Below, piece by piece: positions 33,595 to 42,529 of a DNA stretch of 64,000 nucleotides. A program made the position numbers and the translations under genes. Location of the stretch: assembly GCA_031580995.1 (NCBI GenBank), contig JAVLCC010000001.1, forward strand, positions 86,375-150,374, read 5' to 3'. Position 1 is the stretch's first letter, and each line of letters begins with the position of its first letter. The notes under the pieces are model-generated. The model was not told the origin of the DNA and ran no database searches. It saw only the letters and a program-made list of their open reading frames with translations. This stretch comes from CAJXVY01 sp031580995 (GTDB lineage Bacteria; Actinomycetota; Actinomycetes; Actinomycetales; Microbacteriaceae).

Positions 33595-34644
33595 ATGCCA
33601 TCAGCAGCAGATAGAGACAAAGCTCTCGACGCAGCGCTTTCACAAATCGATCGTCAGTTCGGCAAGGGTGCCATCATGCGTTTGGGGTCTGAGGAACGAG
33701 CACCAATCGAATCCATTTCCACTGGTTCGATTGCACTTGACGCAGCATTAGGAATTGGTGGTTTACCCAGAGGTCGAATAGTAGAGATTTATGGTCCAGA
33801 GTCCAGCGGTAAAACCACAGTTGCACTGCACGCTATTGCCAATGCGCAGAAAAACGGAGGAGTAGCTGCATTCATTGATGCTGAGCACGCACTTGATCCA
33901 AACTACGCACAAGCTTTAGGCGTAAATATTGATGATTTGCTGGTGAGCCAGCCAGACACCGGTGAGCAGGCGCTAGAGATAGCTGACATGCTGATCCGGT
34001 CCGGATCTGTCGATGTAGTTGTAGTTGACTCGGTAGCGGCTTTGACCCCTCGAGCAGAAATCGAGGGTGAAATGGGTGATTCTCACGTTGGTTTGCAGGC
34101 AAGGCTTATGTCACAGGCACTTCGAAAACTAACTGGTGCGGTTCACAACACCAAGACAACTGCGATTTTTATTAATCAGCTCCGCGAAAAAGTTGGTGTC
34201 TTCTTCGGCTCTCCAGAAATCACCAGTGGTGGAAAGGCTTTGAAGTTCTATGCCAGTGTGAGATTGGACATCAGAAGAATTGAAACTCTGAAGGACGGCC
34301 AGAACTCTGTTGGAAACAGGGCGCGCGTGAAGGTAGTCAAAAATAAGCTAGCGGCTCCGTTTAGGCAGGCTGAGTTTGACATCATGTTCGGTAAGGGAAT
34401 CTCTCGAGAGGGTTCACTCATTGACTTGGCGGTCGAGAATGAGATTGTCAAAAAGAGTGGTGCCTGGTACACCTACGAGGGCGATCAGCTGGGACAGGGA
34501 AAAGAGAACTCAAGAAATTACTTACTTGAAAATCCTGCGATCAGTGACGAGATTGAGCAAAAGCTTCGAGTAACACTTGGAATCGGAACCCCAGTTCCAG
34601 TAGCAGATTTGGAAAAGGGAGATGAAGAGTCCAAAGCTAGCTAG
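33595..34644 (+). CDS. recA: Recombinase RecA
   Basis: A 349-residue recombinase that forms filaments on single-stranded DNA and triggers LexA self-cleavage. Walker A is GPESSGKT at 67-74; other signatures are VVVDSVAALTPRAEIEGEMGD and the DNA-binding L2 region (INQLREKVGVFFGSPEIT). I chose the ATG at 33595 (GGAAAGG Shine-Dalgarno 6 nt before) over the upstream TTG at 33580. A LexA box lies upstream and recX overlaps the 3' end. No intein. Confidence 0.98.
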   Translation: MPSAADRDKALDAALSQIDRQFGKGAIMRLGSEERAPIESISTGSIALDAALGIGGLPRGRIVEIYGPESSGKTTVALHAIANAQKNGGVAAFIDAEHALDPNYAQALGVNIDDLLVSQPDTGEQALEIADMLIRSGSVDVVVVDSVAALTPRAEIEGEMGDSHVGLQARLMSQALRKLTGAVHNTKTTAIFINQLREKVGVFFGSPEITSGGKALKFYASVRLDIRRIETLKDGQNSVGNRARVKVVKNKLAAPFRQAEFDIMFGKGISREGSLIDLAVENEIVKKSGAWYTYEGDQLGQGKENSRNYLLENPAISDEIEQKLRVTLGIGTPVPVADLEKGDEESKAS

Positions 34645-35131
34645 TACCGACAAACTGGAGCAGCGAGCAAGAAATGTTCTGCTCTTCCAACTCTCGAAAT
34701 CTCCAAAGTCTTCAAAAGAGCTTTCTGAGATTCTCGCAAAAAGAGAAATACCCGAGGAAATTGCGCAGCCGGTAATAGAGAGATTTATAGAGGTTGGTCT
34801 GATTGACGATTTATCTGTCGCCCAATCATTAGTCAATCACCGAAGAGGGCAATTCAAATCCAAGCGCACCATTGCCTACGAGCTTAGGAAAAAAGGCCTT
34901 GCGGAGAATCTAATTGCCGAGGCAACAGACGAACTAGAGGATTCAGATCAAGAAATTGCCAATCAAGCGGCGGTGAAAAGAATCCGTGCTCTGAGAAATT
35001 TAGAAGAGCAAGTCATCCGCAGAAGGCTCATGGGATTTCTGCAAAGAAGAGGTTTTAGCGGTGAGATTTCGTCCAGGGCTGTCGGGTTTGCTTTCGATGG
35101 CCTAAAATTGGGCGACAATGAGCACTCTTAG
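34622..35131 (+). CDS. recX: Regulatory protein RecX
   Basis: A 169-residue all-helical protein that binds RecA filaments and limits RecA activity. Family features: three RecX repeats, including LSKSPKSSKELSEILAKR, FIEVGLIDDLSVAQSLVNHR and IAYELRKKGL. It overlaps recA by 23 bp with an AAGGGAG close to the ATG, so it is translated from the recA message. Overlaps miaB by 14 bp. Confidence 0.9.
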   Translation: MKSPKLASTDKLEQRARNVLLFQLSKSPKSSKELSEILAKREIPEEIAQPVIERFIEVGLIDDLSVAQSLVNHRRGQFKSKRTIAYELRKKGLAENLIAEATDELEDSDQEIANQAAVKRIRALRNLEEQVIRRRLMGFLQRRGFSGEISSRAVGFAFDGLKLGDNEHS

Positions 35132-36572
35132 TTACCAAGTACGCACCTACGGGTGTCAGATGAACGTTCACGACTCCGAGCGCATTGCTGGATTGCTGGA
35201 AGATGCGGGCTATGTAGAGAGTCAAGGCGAAGATGCGGACATAGTCGTTTTCAACACTTGTGCGGTTAGAGAAAACGCTGACAACAGGCTTTATGGGGTT
35301 TTGGGGCAACTGGCACCAAAGAAAAAAGAAAATCCGAATATGCAGATTGCCGTTGGCGGATGCTTAGCGCAAAAAGATCAACACACGATAGTTGAAAAAG
35401 CTCCTTGGGTAGATGTTGTTTTTGGAACTCACAATATGGGTTCGCTACCTGCGCTACTAAACAGGGCGAAGCACAACCAGCAAGCAGAAGTTGAGATTTT
35501 AGAGGCCCTTGAAGTTTTCCCTTCCACTTTGCCGACTAAGAGAGACAACACCTATTCGGGCTGGGTTTCTATTTCGGTGGGATGCAACAACACTTGCACA
35601 TTCTGCATTGTTCCCTCACTTAGAGGGAAAGAAAAAGACAGACGACCCGGCGAAGTGCTAGGTGAGGTTGACGCATTGGTTCAAGATGGTGCCATAGAGG
35701 TCACTCTGCTTGGTCAGAATGTAAATACCTATGGAGTGGAATTTGGAGATCGACAGGCCTTTGGAAAGCTTTTGAGGGCCTGCGGAGACATTGAGGGACT
35801 GGAGCGCGTTCGCTTCACATCACCACACCCAGCAGCATTCACAGACGACGTTATTTGGGCGATGGCCGAGACTGAAAATGTTATGCCCCAATTGCACATG
35901 CCCTTGCAAAGTGGCAGTGACAAAGTCTTGAAAGACATGAAGCGAAGTTATCGAAGTAAAAAATACCTCGGCATCATAGAAAGAGTTCGTGAAGCTATGC
36001 CAGATGCGGCAATCACAACGGACATCATCGTTGGATTCCCCGGTGAAACTGAAGAGGATTTTCAAGCCACCATGGATGTGGTCAAACAGGCAAGGTTTGC
36101 AAGTGCCTACACCTTCCAATATTCAAAACGGCCTGGCACCCCAGCAGCCGAGATGGAAGGTCAACTGCCAAAAGAAGTTGTGCAGGAACGCTACGAGAGA
36201 TTATTGGCACTAGTGAATTCTGTGGCTGAGGAAGAAAACAAATTGCAGATTGGAAAAACCGTTGAGGTTTTGGTTGCAAATGGCGAGGGTAGAAAAGACG
36301 GAGCAACCGCAAGGATGAGCGGTAGAGCAAAAGATAACCGCTTGGTTCACTTCACGGTCCCTGAAAATGCTCCAAGACCAAGACCCGGGGATGTAGTCAC
36401 TGTTGACGTCACTGCCAGCGCCCCACATTTTTTGTTGGCAGATTCCGATAACTACAGTCTCCGCAGAACAATCGCGGGAGATGCCTGGGATCGGTCTCAG
36501 GCTGAGAGCTGTGCTGTGGGTGAGCCAGGTTCAGTCTCTCTCGGCATGCCCAGCTTGCCAATCCGTGGCTGA
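35118..36572 (+). CDS. miaB: tRNA-2-methylthio-N6-dimethylallyladenosine synthase
   Basis: A 484-residue radical-SAM methylthiotransferase acting at A37 of tRNA. N-terminal UPF0004 domain with cysteines in TYGCQMNVHDSER, VFNTCAVREN and GGCLAQ; radical-SAM cluster motif CNNTCTFC; C-terminal TRAM domain (about 375-445). Acts on the product of MiaA, whose gene overlaps the 3' end by 8 bp. Confidence 0.96.
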   Translation: MSTLSYQVRTYGCQMNVHDSERIAGLLEDAGYVESQGEDADIVVFNTCAVRENADNRLYGVLGQLAPKKKENPNMQIAVGGCLAQKDQHTIVEKAPWVDVVFGTHNMGSLPALLNRAKHNQQAEVEILEALEVFPSTLPTKRDNTYSGWVSISVGCNNTCTFCIVPSLRGKEKDRRPGEVLGEVDALVQDGAIEVTLLGQNVNTYGVEFGDRQAFGKLLRACGDIEGLERVRFTSPHPAAFTDDVIWAMAETENVMPQLHMPLQSGSDKVLKDMKRSYRSKKYLGIIERVREAMPDAAITTDIIVGFPGETEEDFQATMDVVKQARFASAYTFQYSKRPGTPAAEMEGQLPKEVVQERYERLLALVNSVAEEENKLQIGKTVEVLVANGEGRKDGATARMSGRAKDNRLVHFTVPENAPRPRPGDVVTVDVTASAPHFLLADSDNYSLRRTIAGDAWDRSQAESCAVGEPGSVSLGMPSLPIRG

Positions 36573-37464
36573 GTTTATTGTCATCCTGGGGCCAACAGCC
36601 TCAGGGAAGTCTGGCCTATCCCTTGAGTTGGCAAGCGAGCTTCAAAAGCGTGGTTATTCACCCGAGATAGTGAATGCTGATTCCATGCAGTTGTATAAAG
36701 ACATGGATATTGCAACTGCCAAGCTGAGTGTTATGGAGCGAGAACAATTCCCGCACCACATGTTTGACATCTCCGATCCGGAAGATGAAATCACAGTTGT
36801 CCAGTATCAAAAAAAGGCACGAGAAGTAATTGAAGAGATTCTGAATCGAGGTGGATTCCCCATTCTGGTGGGTGGCTCAATGCTTTATCTTCAATCAGTT
36901 GTTTATGAGATGGATTTTGCTCCAACAGATGAGCAGATACGTCAAAAACTTGAATCTGAGTTGGAATCCCAAGGGGCGGGGGCGATGCTAGCAAGGCTTA
37001 GGGAGGTCGACTCTGAATCAGCGGAGAGACTCAGTGTGGGGGATGCAAGAAGAATCATCCGAGCTTTGGAGTTGTATCAACTTAGAGGCAGGGGATTGGA
37101 TGAATTCAATAAAAAGCCAGCCTTTTGGAAAGATTGCATGATTTTTGGTTTAGATGTCGAAAGAGCGTTGTTGCGAGAGAGGATCAATGCTCGAGTTGAG
37201 CAAATGTGGGATTCGGGATTGGTTGAGGAGACAAAACTTCTTCGAGACAGGTTGAGCACCACTGCCAAGGCCGCTATTGGTTATCAGCAGGTAGAAATGT
37301 TTATCGACGGTGAGATAACTAAACAGCAGGCAATAGAGCAAATTCAGCTTTCCACCTCAAGATATGCCAAAAAACAAATGACCTGGTTTAGACGAGACGA
37401 GAATATCCACTGGTTGACGTCTTCTGAAGCGTTAGTTGAAATTTTGGACAGGGCTAGGCTGTAA
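36565..37464 (+). CDS. miaA: tRNA dimethylallyltransferase
   Basis: A 299-residue enzyme adding an isopentenyl group to A37 of tRNAs reading UNN codons, drawing on the MEP-derived DMAPP. The P-loop LGPTASGKSGLS is near residue 7-18; further motifs are VNADSMQLYKDMDIATAK and LVGGSMLYLQSV. A longer in-frame ORF from 36403 lies within miaB; the GTG at 36565 gives the family N-terminus (MAEFIVILGPTASGKS). Confidence 0.95.
   Translation: MAEFIVILGPTASGKSGLSLELASELQKRGYSPEIVNADSMQLYKDMDIATAKLSVMEREQFPHHMFDISDPEDEITVVQYQKKAREVIEEILNRGGFPILVGGSMLYLQSVVYEMDFAPTDEQIRQKLESELESQGAGAMLARLREVDSESAERLSVGDARRIIRALELYQLRGRGLDEFNKKPAFWKDCMIFGLDVERALLRERINARVEQMWDSGLVEETKLLRDRLSTTAKAAIGYQQVEMFIDGEITKQQAIEQIQLSTSRYAKKQMTWFRRDENIHWLTSSEALVEILDRARL
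37455..37460 (+). promoter_or_regulatory. -10 element of dapF, inside the end of miaA
   Basis: TAGGCT ends exactly 6 nt before the dapF ATG at 37467, overlapping the last codons of miaA. Leaderless layout; dapF may be expressed independently of the recA-miaA chain. Confidence 0.5.
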
Positions 37465-37466
37465 AA

Positions 37467-38336
37467 ATGGAAATTGAGTTCACCAAAGGTCACGGCACCG
37501 GCAATGATTTTGTGCTGATTGAAAATTTCGACAACGATCTCGAACTATCTGAGGAACAAATCAAGTTTCTATGCGACAGACACTTTGGTGTTGGCGCAAA
37601 TGGAGTGATCTTTGTCGTCCGCACGGAGAAAAGTGAGGTTTCTGAACTTCAGCAGGAGGAGCCCGCTTGTGAGTGGTTCATGGATTACCGCAATGCTGAC
37701 GGTTCTAAAGCAGAGATGTGCGGAAACGGAATACGAGTTTTCGCCCGCTACCTAATCGAGAAAAACTTGGCCAGCATTCAACCGGGAGCGACATTGCCAA
37801 TTGCTACGCGCGATGGCATCAAAGATGTAACAGAGGCTGCAACCGGTTTCGCGGTTGACCTTGGTTTATTTCGAATCTCTGATCACCAACTCGAAATTCA
37901 AGCCAAAGGACTGGATATAGCTCGACCAGCTTTGGAGGTTGACATGGGTAACCCACACGCCGTTGTGGCAGTGTCAAGTTTGGAGCAGCTAAGAGATTTG
38001 GAACTAAATTCAAAACCATCCGAAAATCAAGCTAGACCCGAGGGGTTGAATTACGAATTCGTAGTGCCAGCGGAACCTTTGATTGATTCAGGTGTTGGAA
38101 GAATTGAAATGCGGGTTTACGAGCGAGGCGTTGGCGAGACCTTGAGTTGCGGGACAGGCGTTGCTGCCGCAGCTTTGGCGGTCAGGTCTTGGTCTGGACT
38201 GGCTCAAGATCACTGGCAGGTAAGAGTTCCAGGGGGATTGCTGGGAGTAAGGGTTTTTCCAAGTGAAAACGGAGAGAGAGTTGGGCTTAGTGGGCCCGCA
38301 GAGTTGGTCTTCAGCGGAAGAATTAACCTTTTGTAA
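37467..38336 (+). CDS. dapF: Diaminopimelate epimerase
   Basis: A 289-residue cofactor-free epimerase converting LL- to meso-diaminopimelate. The two catalytic cysteines are visible in EMCGNGIRVFARYL and TLSCGTGVAAAALAV; the N-terminus has the substrate motif GTGNDFVLI. The last 14 bp overlap the convergent methyltransferase gene. Confidence 0.96.
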   Translation: MEIEFTKGHGTGNDFVLIENFDNDLELSEEQIKFLCDRHFGVGANGVIFVVRTEKSEVSELQQEEPACEWFMDYRNADGSKAEMCGNGIRVFARYLIEKNLASIQPGATLPIATRDGIKDVTEAATGFAVDLGLFRISDHQLEIQAKGLDIARPALEVDMGNPHAVVAVSSLEQLRDLELNSKPSENQARPEGLNYEFVVPAEPLIDSGVGRIEMRVYERGVGETLSCGTGVAAAALAVRSWSGLAQDHWQVRVPGGLLGVRVFPSENGERVGLSGPAELVFSGRINLL

Positions 38337-38922
38337 CCCTAAACACGCGAAATCCTTTGCTGTTGTCAATCCTCTGCACCGTGAGACCCTGATCTTGCTC
38401 TAACCACCTAGCCAATGAGTCTGAGCCAAGGTGTTTTTGCACCACCAAAAACGCTTCTCCGCCTGGCTTTAGTTTGCTGAATGCTTCAACTAGCAATTTA
38501 TGCAGTGCTACCTTGCCAATTCGTATGGGTGGATTTGACCATATCTGATCAACTGAATCGCTGGGAACTTCTTCAAGGGCAACGGTTTGCATGTTTTGGA
38601 TTTCAAGTGACTTCTTGTTTTTTTCAATTAACTCCAAAGCTCTGGAGTTCACCTCAACGGCCAGAACATTCAATTCAGGATTGGCTAGAGCCAATTCGAT
38701 GGATATGCTTCCCCAGCCTGCACCCAAGTCCATTACTGTCCCCTCCTGGGGAGAGAGAGCAGAGTGCTTGAGAAGAATCTGGGTGCCCTTATCGATTCCA
38801 GCAGAGCTAAAAACGCCTGAGTCGGTGACCACTTTGACTGTTCTTTCAGCCAGCTGAACTTCAATCGATTTCTCCTTTGAAGGAGTCTGCGGGTTTGCAT
38901 CGAAATAGTGGTTATCGCTCAC
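38323..38922 (-). CDS. RsmC-like 16S rRNA (guanine-N2) methyltransferase
   Basis: A 199-residue class I SAM methyltransferase. SAM-binding motif I is VMDLGAGWGSISIELA, and the NPP(I/F) catalytic motif occurs in IWSNPPIRIGK; a KPGGEAFLVVQ strand follows. This fits the RsmC/RlmG-type small actinobacterial group that methylates guanine N2, but the exact target is inferred. GTG at 38922 (MSDNHYF) is preferred to ATG at 38949 because homologues begin near DHYF and a TATTGT -10 ends 6 nt upstream. Confidence 0.85.
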   Translation of the reverse strand: MSDNHYFDANPQTPSKEKSIEVQLAERTVKVVTDSGVFSSAGIDKGTQILLKHSALSPQEGTVMDLGAGWGSISIELALANPELNVLAVEVNSRALELIEKNKKSLEIQNMQTVALEEVPSDSVDQIWSNPPIRIGKVALHKLLVEAFSKLKPGGEAFLVVQKHLGSDSLARWLEQDQGLTVQRIDNSKGFRVFRVTKG

Positions 38923-38928
38923 AGCCAA

Positions 38929-38934
38929 ACAATA
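38929..38934 (-). promoter_or_regulatory. -10 element of the RsmC-like gene
   Basis: TATTGT on the minus strand ending 6 nt before the GTG at 38922; decides this start. Lies in the short divergent gap with hflX. Confidence 0.4.
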
Positions 38935-38950
38935 TTCTAAAAATTTCACC

Positions 38951-38956
38951 TAAAGT
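38951..38956 (+). promoter_or_regulatory. Candidate -10 element of hflX
   Basis: TAAAGT ending 8 nt before the hflX ATG at 38965; slightly longer spacing than the others, so less certain. Confidence 0.35.
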
Positions 38957-38964
38957 ACATTCAA

Positions 38965-40368
38965 ATGACTGATTCCGAAGATTTTGTCCTCTATCAAAAT
39001 TCCTATGACGGCCAACAGCTAGACCTTGAAGAGCGCAGTGCCCTTCGTCGCGTTGCCGGAATTTCCACCGAACTTGAAGACATCACTGAAGTTGAATACC
39101 GGCAATTGCGCCTTGAGCGGGTTGTGCTGATTGGGGTTTGGAATGAGGGAACTCTGAAAGAGGCAACTGACTCACTAAAAGAGTTGGCCGCTTTGGCTGA
39201 GACTGCCGGCGCTCAGGTGTTGGATGGTTTGTTACAAAGAAGAGAAAACCCTGATCCTGCGACCTATGTTGGAAAAGGTAAAGCTCAGGAGCTTAAGGAT
39301 GTAGTGCGTGAAGTAGGCGCCGATACGGTCATTGCCAACAGTGAGCTGGCTCCCTCGCAAAGACGCTCTTTGGAGGATGTCGTGAAGGTGAAGGTTATTG
39401 ATAGGACCGCAATCATCTTGGATATTTTTGCTCAGCATGCAAAAAGCCGTGAGGGTAAAGCTCAGGTGGAGCTAGCGCAGCTTGAATATTTACTTCCCAG
39501 GCTTAGAGGTTGGGGAGATTCAATGTCCAGGCAGGCTGGTGGACAGGCTGCTGGAGGTGTTGGAATCGGTTCCAGAGGTCCCGGTGAGACAAAGATCGAG
39601 CTGGATAGGCGTCGAATCAATTCTCGAATGGCGAGACTTCGAAAGCAGATAACCGCGATGGCTCCTGCCAGAGCGGCGATGCGAAAAACCCGGCAAAGAA
39701 ATAAGGTGCCAATGGTTGCCATCGCTGGATACACCAATGCTGGAAAGTCCTCTATTTTGAACCGCATAACCAGAGCAGGTGTTTTGGTTGAAAACGCGTT
39801 GTTTGCAACTTTGGACCCCACAGTTAGAAAACATCAAACTGAGGATGGGCGCGAATACACTCTGGCTGACACCGTTGGGTTTGTTGAAAATCTGCCCCAC
39901 CAACTTGTTGAGGCATTTAGGTCAACTCTTGAGGAGATAGCCGAGGCTGACCTAATTGTGATTGCTGTTGATGGCTCCAATCCCCAACCCATGAAGCAAT
40001 TAAACACAGTTCGTTCAGTGATGGCTGAAACCGGAATATCCGGAATTGAGCAACTAGTGGTCTTCAATAAGAGAGACCTGATCCCATTTGATGTGGAGGT
40101 TGAGCTTGCCAATCAAGTTGAGGGCTGCATGTTTGTATCTGCCAAGACTGGGGCTGGGATTGATCAACTGGAGGAAAGAATTGCAAACCTGCTTCCGAGA
40201 CCGGAGGTTGAATTCAAAGGGCTCATCCCTTATCACCGTGGTGATTTGATTTCCCGCATCCACCTAGCTGGAGAGCTGTTGGAATCGGAATATCAAGAGC
40301 ACGGCACCAAGATTCATGCCCTCGTTGAGCATGCCTTGGCTTCTGAGTTAGAACAGGCTCGAATTTAG
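38965..40368 (+). CDS. hflX: Ribosome-associated GTPase HflX
   Basis: A 467-residue GTPase that splits stalled ribosomes. N-terminal HflX domain (about 45-240, with GKGKAQELKDVV and the QVELAQLEYLLPRLRGW segment), helical linker, then the G domain with G1 GYTNAGKSS, G3 DTVGFVENLP and G4 NKRD. Its stop overlaps lexA by 4 bp on the opposite strand. Position next to lexA is conserved in actinobacteria. Confidence 0.95.
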   Translation: MTDSEDFVLYQNSYDGQQLDLEERSALRRVAGISTELEDITEVEYRQLRLERVVLIGVWNEGTLKEATDSLKELAALAETAGAQVLDGLLQRRENPDPATYVGKGKAQELKDVVREVGADTVIANSELAPSQRRSLEDVVKVKVIDRTAIILDIFAQHAKSREGKAQVELAQLEYLLPRLRGWGDSMSRQAGGQAAGGVGIGSRGPGETKIELDRRRINSRMARLRKQITAMAPARAAMRKTRQRNKVPMVAIAGYTNAGKSSILNRITRAGVLVENALFATLDPTVRKHQTEDGREYTLADTVGFVENLPHQLVEAFRSTLEEIAEADLIVIAVDGSNPQPMKQLNTVRSVMAETGISGIEQLVVFNKRDLIPFDVEVELANQVEGCMFVSAKTGAGIDQLEERIANLLPRPEVEFKGLIPYHRGDLISRIHLAGELLESEYQEHGTKIHALVEHALASELEQARI

Positions 40369-40985
40369 ACGGTTCTGAGTACAGCAACGACTTTGCCAAG
40401 AATTACAGCATGGTCACCAAGGATTGGTTCGTAGGCTGAGTTCCTAGGCAAAAGCCAGGTGTGACCGTCGTTTTGCTTGAATGTCTTCACTGTGGCCTCT
40501 TCTTCGAGCATCGCCGCGACTATGTCCCCGTTGTCGGCCGATTGTTGTTGGCGCACTACAACCCAGTCACCATCGCAAATCGCAGCATCTAGCATCGAGT
40601 CACCTTTGACCTTCAGAAGAAATAGATCTCCCTGACCGACTAACTTTCTGGGGAGGCTGAAAACATCTTCAACATTTTGCTCAGCGGTTATTGGTGTTCC
40701 GGCGGCAATTTGCCCCACAAACGGAATCATTGCAACATCTTCTGGGGAATTTTGATCGATCGCCGCTTCAAGCAAAACGTCAATTGTTCTCGGCCTGTTC
40801 GGATCCCTGGAAATTGCCCCAAGTTTTTCGAGTTGACTCAGTTGGTGGGAAACACTTGCGGAGGAAGCCAATCCGACGACCTCGCCAATCTCACGCATTG
40901 AAGGAGCGTACCCACGTTGTTTTTTGGAGAGCATGATGAACTCCAGAATCTCTTTTTGCTTCGCAGTCATCTTCATCTCTGACAT
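40365..40985 (-). CDS. lexA: SOS repressor LexA
   Basis: A 206-residue repressor. N-terminal winged helix (about 5-68, SMREIGEVVGLASSASVSHQL), self-cleavage site Ala95-Gly96 (QIAAGTP), catalytic Ser130 (KGDSM) and Lys167 (ATVKTF). RecA filaments trigger its autocleavage. Start ATG at 40985 with AGGAGAG just upstream. Divergent from a LysM gene, with a LexA box in the shared region. Confidence 0.97.
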   Translation of the reverse strand: MSEMKMTAKQKEILEFIMLSKKQRGYAPSMREIGEVVGLASSASVSHQLSQLEKLGAISRDPNRPRTIDVLLEAAIDQNSPEDVAMIPFVGQIAAGTPITAEQNVEDVFSLPRKLVGQGDLFLLKVKGDSMLDAAICDGDWVVVRQQQSADNGDIVAAMLEEEATVKTFKQNDGHTWLLPRNSAYEPILGDHAVILGKVVAVLRTV

Positions 40986-41052
40986 ATCTCTCCTAAATGT
41001 CCGTGGTGACCCTTTTACTAAGTATTGAGGTTAGACGGTTTGAAAAGATTTT

Positions 41053-41068
41053 CCAAACATATTTTCGG
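41053..41068. promoter_or_regulatory. Degenerate LexA-like box near lexA
   Basis: CCAAAC-ATAT-TTTCGG matches 8 of 12 half-site bases of TCGAAC-N4-GTTCGA. It is nearer to lexA than the good box at 41115 and might serve lexA autoregulation, but the match is weak. Confidence 0.3.
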
Positions 41069-41114
41069 ATATTTGCTCAAATTGTCGTTAAATTGACGAA
41101 ATATATGTAATTAT

Positions 41115-41130
41115 TAGAACAAGTGTTCGA
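41115..41130. promoter_or_regulatory. LexA box between lexA and the LysM gene
   Basis: TAGAAC-AAGT-GTTCGA, 11 of 12 half-site bases of the actinobacterial LexA consensus. It lies 11 bp before the LysM ATG and 130 bp from lexA, so it should repress the LysM gene directly and may also serve lexA. Confidence 0.85.
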
Positions 41131-41141
41131 AAGGAAGAGGA

Positions 41142-41429
41142 ATGTTAGGTTCTTACAGACTAGAAAGCCCAAGAAAATTGGTGCGTGCCCTAATGATTGT
41201 TGCAGCAGTTGTGGCGATAACTGTTTTTCCTTATTCTGCGAATGCAAGCGCAGAGAAACCCGATACTGAATTTGATTACGTGACAGTTTCCACCGGGCAA
41301 TCCTTGTGGGAACTAGCCGATGTTTATGCCCAAGGGGAAGACCCAAGAGATTGGATCGCTGAAGTGGTGTCTTTGAACAATCTGCAAACATCACAACTGC
41401 AAGCTGGTCAACAGATTGCACTTCCCTAG
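41142..41429 (+). CDS. LysM protein, likely SOS-induced cell-division inhibitor (YneA/ChiZ type)
   Basis: A 95-residue protein with a basic N-terminus, one membrane helix (about 14-32), a short linker and a single LysM peptidoglycan-binding domain (about 46-94, YVTVSTGQSLWELADVYAQG). It is divergent from lexA with a LexA box in its 5' region. Rv2719c (ChiZ) of M. tuberculosis, DivS of Corynebacterium and YneA of Bacillus sit at the same place and delay division during SOS, so the same role is inferred. AAGGAAGAGG precedes the ATG. Confidence 0.85.
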   Translation: MLGSYRLESPRKLVRALMIVAAVVAITVFPYSANASAEKPDTEFDYVTVSTGQSLWELADVYAQGEDPRDWIAEVVSLNNLQTSQLQAGQQIALP

Positions 41430-41433
41430 TTGG

Positions 41434-41439
41434 TAGTCT
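41434..41439 (+). promoter_or_regulatory. -10 element of hisC
   Basis: TAGTCT ending 6 nt before the GTG at 41446; leaderless layout and supports the GTG start. Confidence 0.5.
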
Positions 41440-41445
41440 TTCCAG

Positions 41446-42525
41446 GTGACTAGCTTGGAAGACCTACCCCTACGTGATGACTTGCGCGGTAGTGAGCCTT
41501 ACGGCGCGCCTCAACTGCCCAATGGAATCCAACTGAACGTCAATGAAAACAGCTTTGGCGTTCCTGAATCTGTTCAGGCATCTATTGCCGAAGAAATTGG
41601 CAAAGTACTCGGAAAACTACACAGGTACCCAGATCGCGAATTCAAAGATCTTCGAGAGGCAATAGCTAATTACCTGCCGGAGAGAGTTTCTGTAGAACAG
41701 GTTTGGGCGGCGAATGGTTCAAATGAGATTTTGCAGCAATTCCACCAAGCTTTCGGGGGACCAGGGCGTTTGGTACTCAGTTTCGGACCCACCTACTCTA
41801 TGTATCCCGTCATTGCCAAGGGGACACTCACAAATTATCTGGAGCTCCCTCGGGAGTCGGGATATCAACTAAGTGCTGAATATGTTGTTGAAGCCATAAA
41901 TAAGCACAATCCCAATGTCGTGATTCTTTGTAATCCAAATAACCCCACCGGAACCTCAATTGAGCCTGAAGTTATCGAGGCTGCCTATGAGGCGACCTCC
42001 GGGATGCTTGTAGTTGATGAGGCCTACGCAGAGTTCTCCTCCAAAAGATCAGCAATCTCACTGTTAGAAAACAGACCGAGACTGGTTATCTCACGCACAA
42101 TGTCGAAAGCCTTTGCATTTGCCGGTGTCCGACTGGGGTATTTGCTTGCAGACTCGGCTGTTATTGACGCCATGAGGCTGGTTAGGCTCCCATACCACCT
42201 CAGTAGCCTTACTCAGGCAGCATCAATCGCCGCATTGAGAAACTCTGAACTAATGCTTTCAAATGTAAGTCTGTTAGCTCAACAGCGGGAGAGAGTTTCC
42301 GAGGCTATAGAAAATCTTGGGTTAGAGGTTTTCCCTTCGGAGTCAAACTTTATTCTTGTGAGCGGATTTGCAGATCCCCGAGCTGTATTTGACTATCTGG
42401 TTGAAAAGGGTCTGATTATAAGAAAAACCACTATTGAGTCCTCTCTGCGAATAACTATCGGCACTCCAGCTGAGAATGATCGATTATTGGAGCTTCTGCC
42501 AGAAGCACTTGCCTCACTAGACTAG
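41446..42525 (+). CDS. hisC: Histidinol-phosphate aminotransferase
   Basis: A 359-residue PLP class I/II aminotransferase. N-terminal LPNGIQLNVNENSFG, AANGSNEILQQF, CNPNNPTGTSI, VVDEAYAEFS, and the PLP lysine in SRTMSKAFAFAGVRLGY. First gene of a his cluster; hisD, which commonly precedes hisC in actinobacteria, is not here. Starts at GTG 41446. Confidence 0.95.
   Translation: MTSLEDLPLRDDLRGSEPYGAPQLPNGIQLNVNENSFGVPESVQASIAEEIGKVLGKLHRYPDREFKDLREAIANYLPERVSVEQVWAANGSNEILQQFHQAFGGPGRLVLSFGPTYSMYPVIAKGTLTNYLELPRESGYQLSAEYVVEAINKHNPNVVILCNPNNPTGTSIEPEVIEAAYEATSGMLVVDEAYAEFSSKRSAISLLENRPRLVISRTMSKAFAFAGVRLGYLLADSAVIDAMRLVRLPYHLSSLTQAASIAALRNSELMLSNVSLLAQQRERVSEAIENLGLEVFPSESNFILVSGFADPRAVFDYLVEKGLIIRKTTIESSLRITIGTPAENDRLLELLPEALASLD
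42518..42523 (+). promoter_or_regulatory. -10 element of hisB
   Basis: TAGACT, overlapping the hisC stop codon, ends 6 nt before the hisB ATG at 42530. May give a second, leaderless start for the his cluster. Confidence 0.45.
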
Positions 42526-42529
42526 AAAC

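Noticed and set aside
36403..36564. N-terminal extension of miaA
   Set aside because: The upstream in-frame codons lie within miaB and do not resemble MiaA; the GTG at 36565 gives the family N-terminus.
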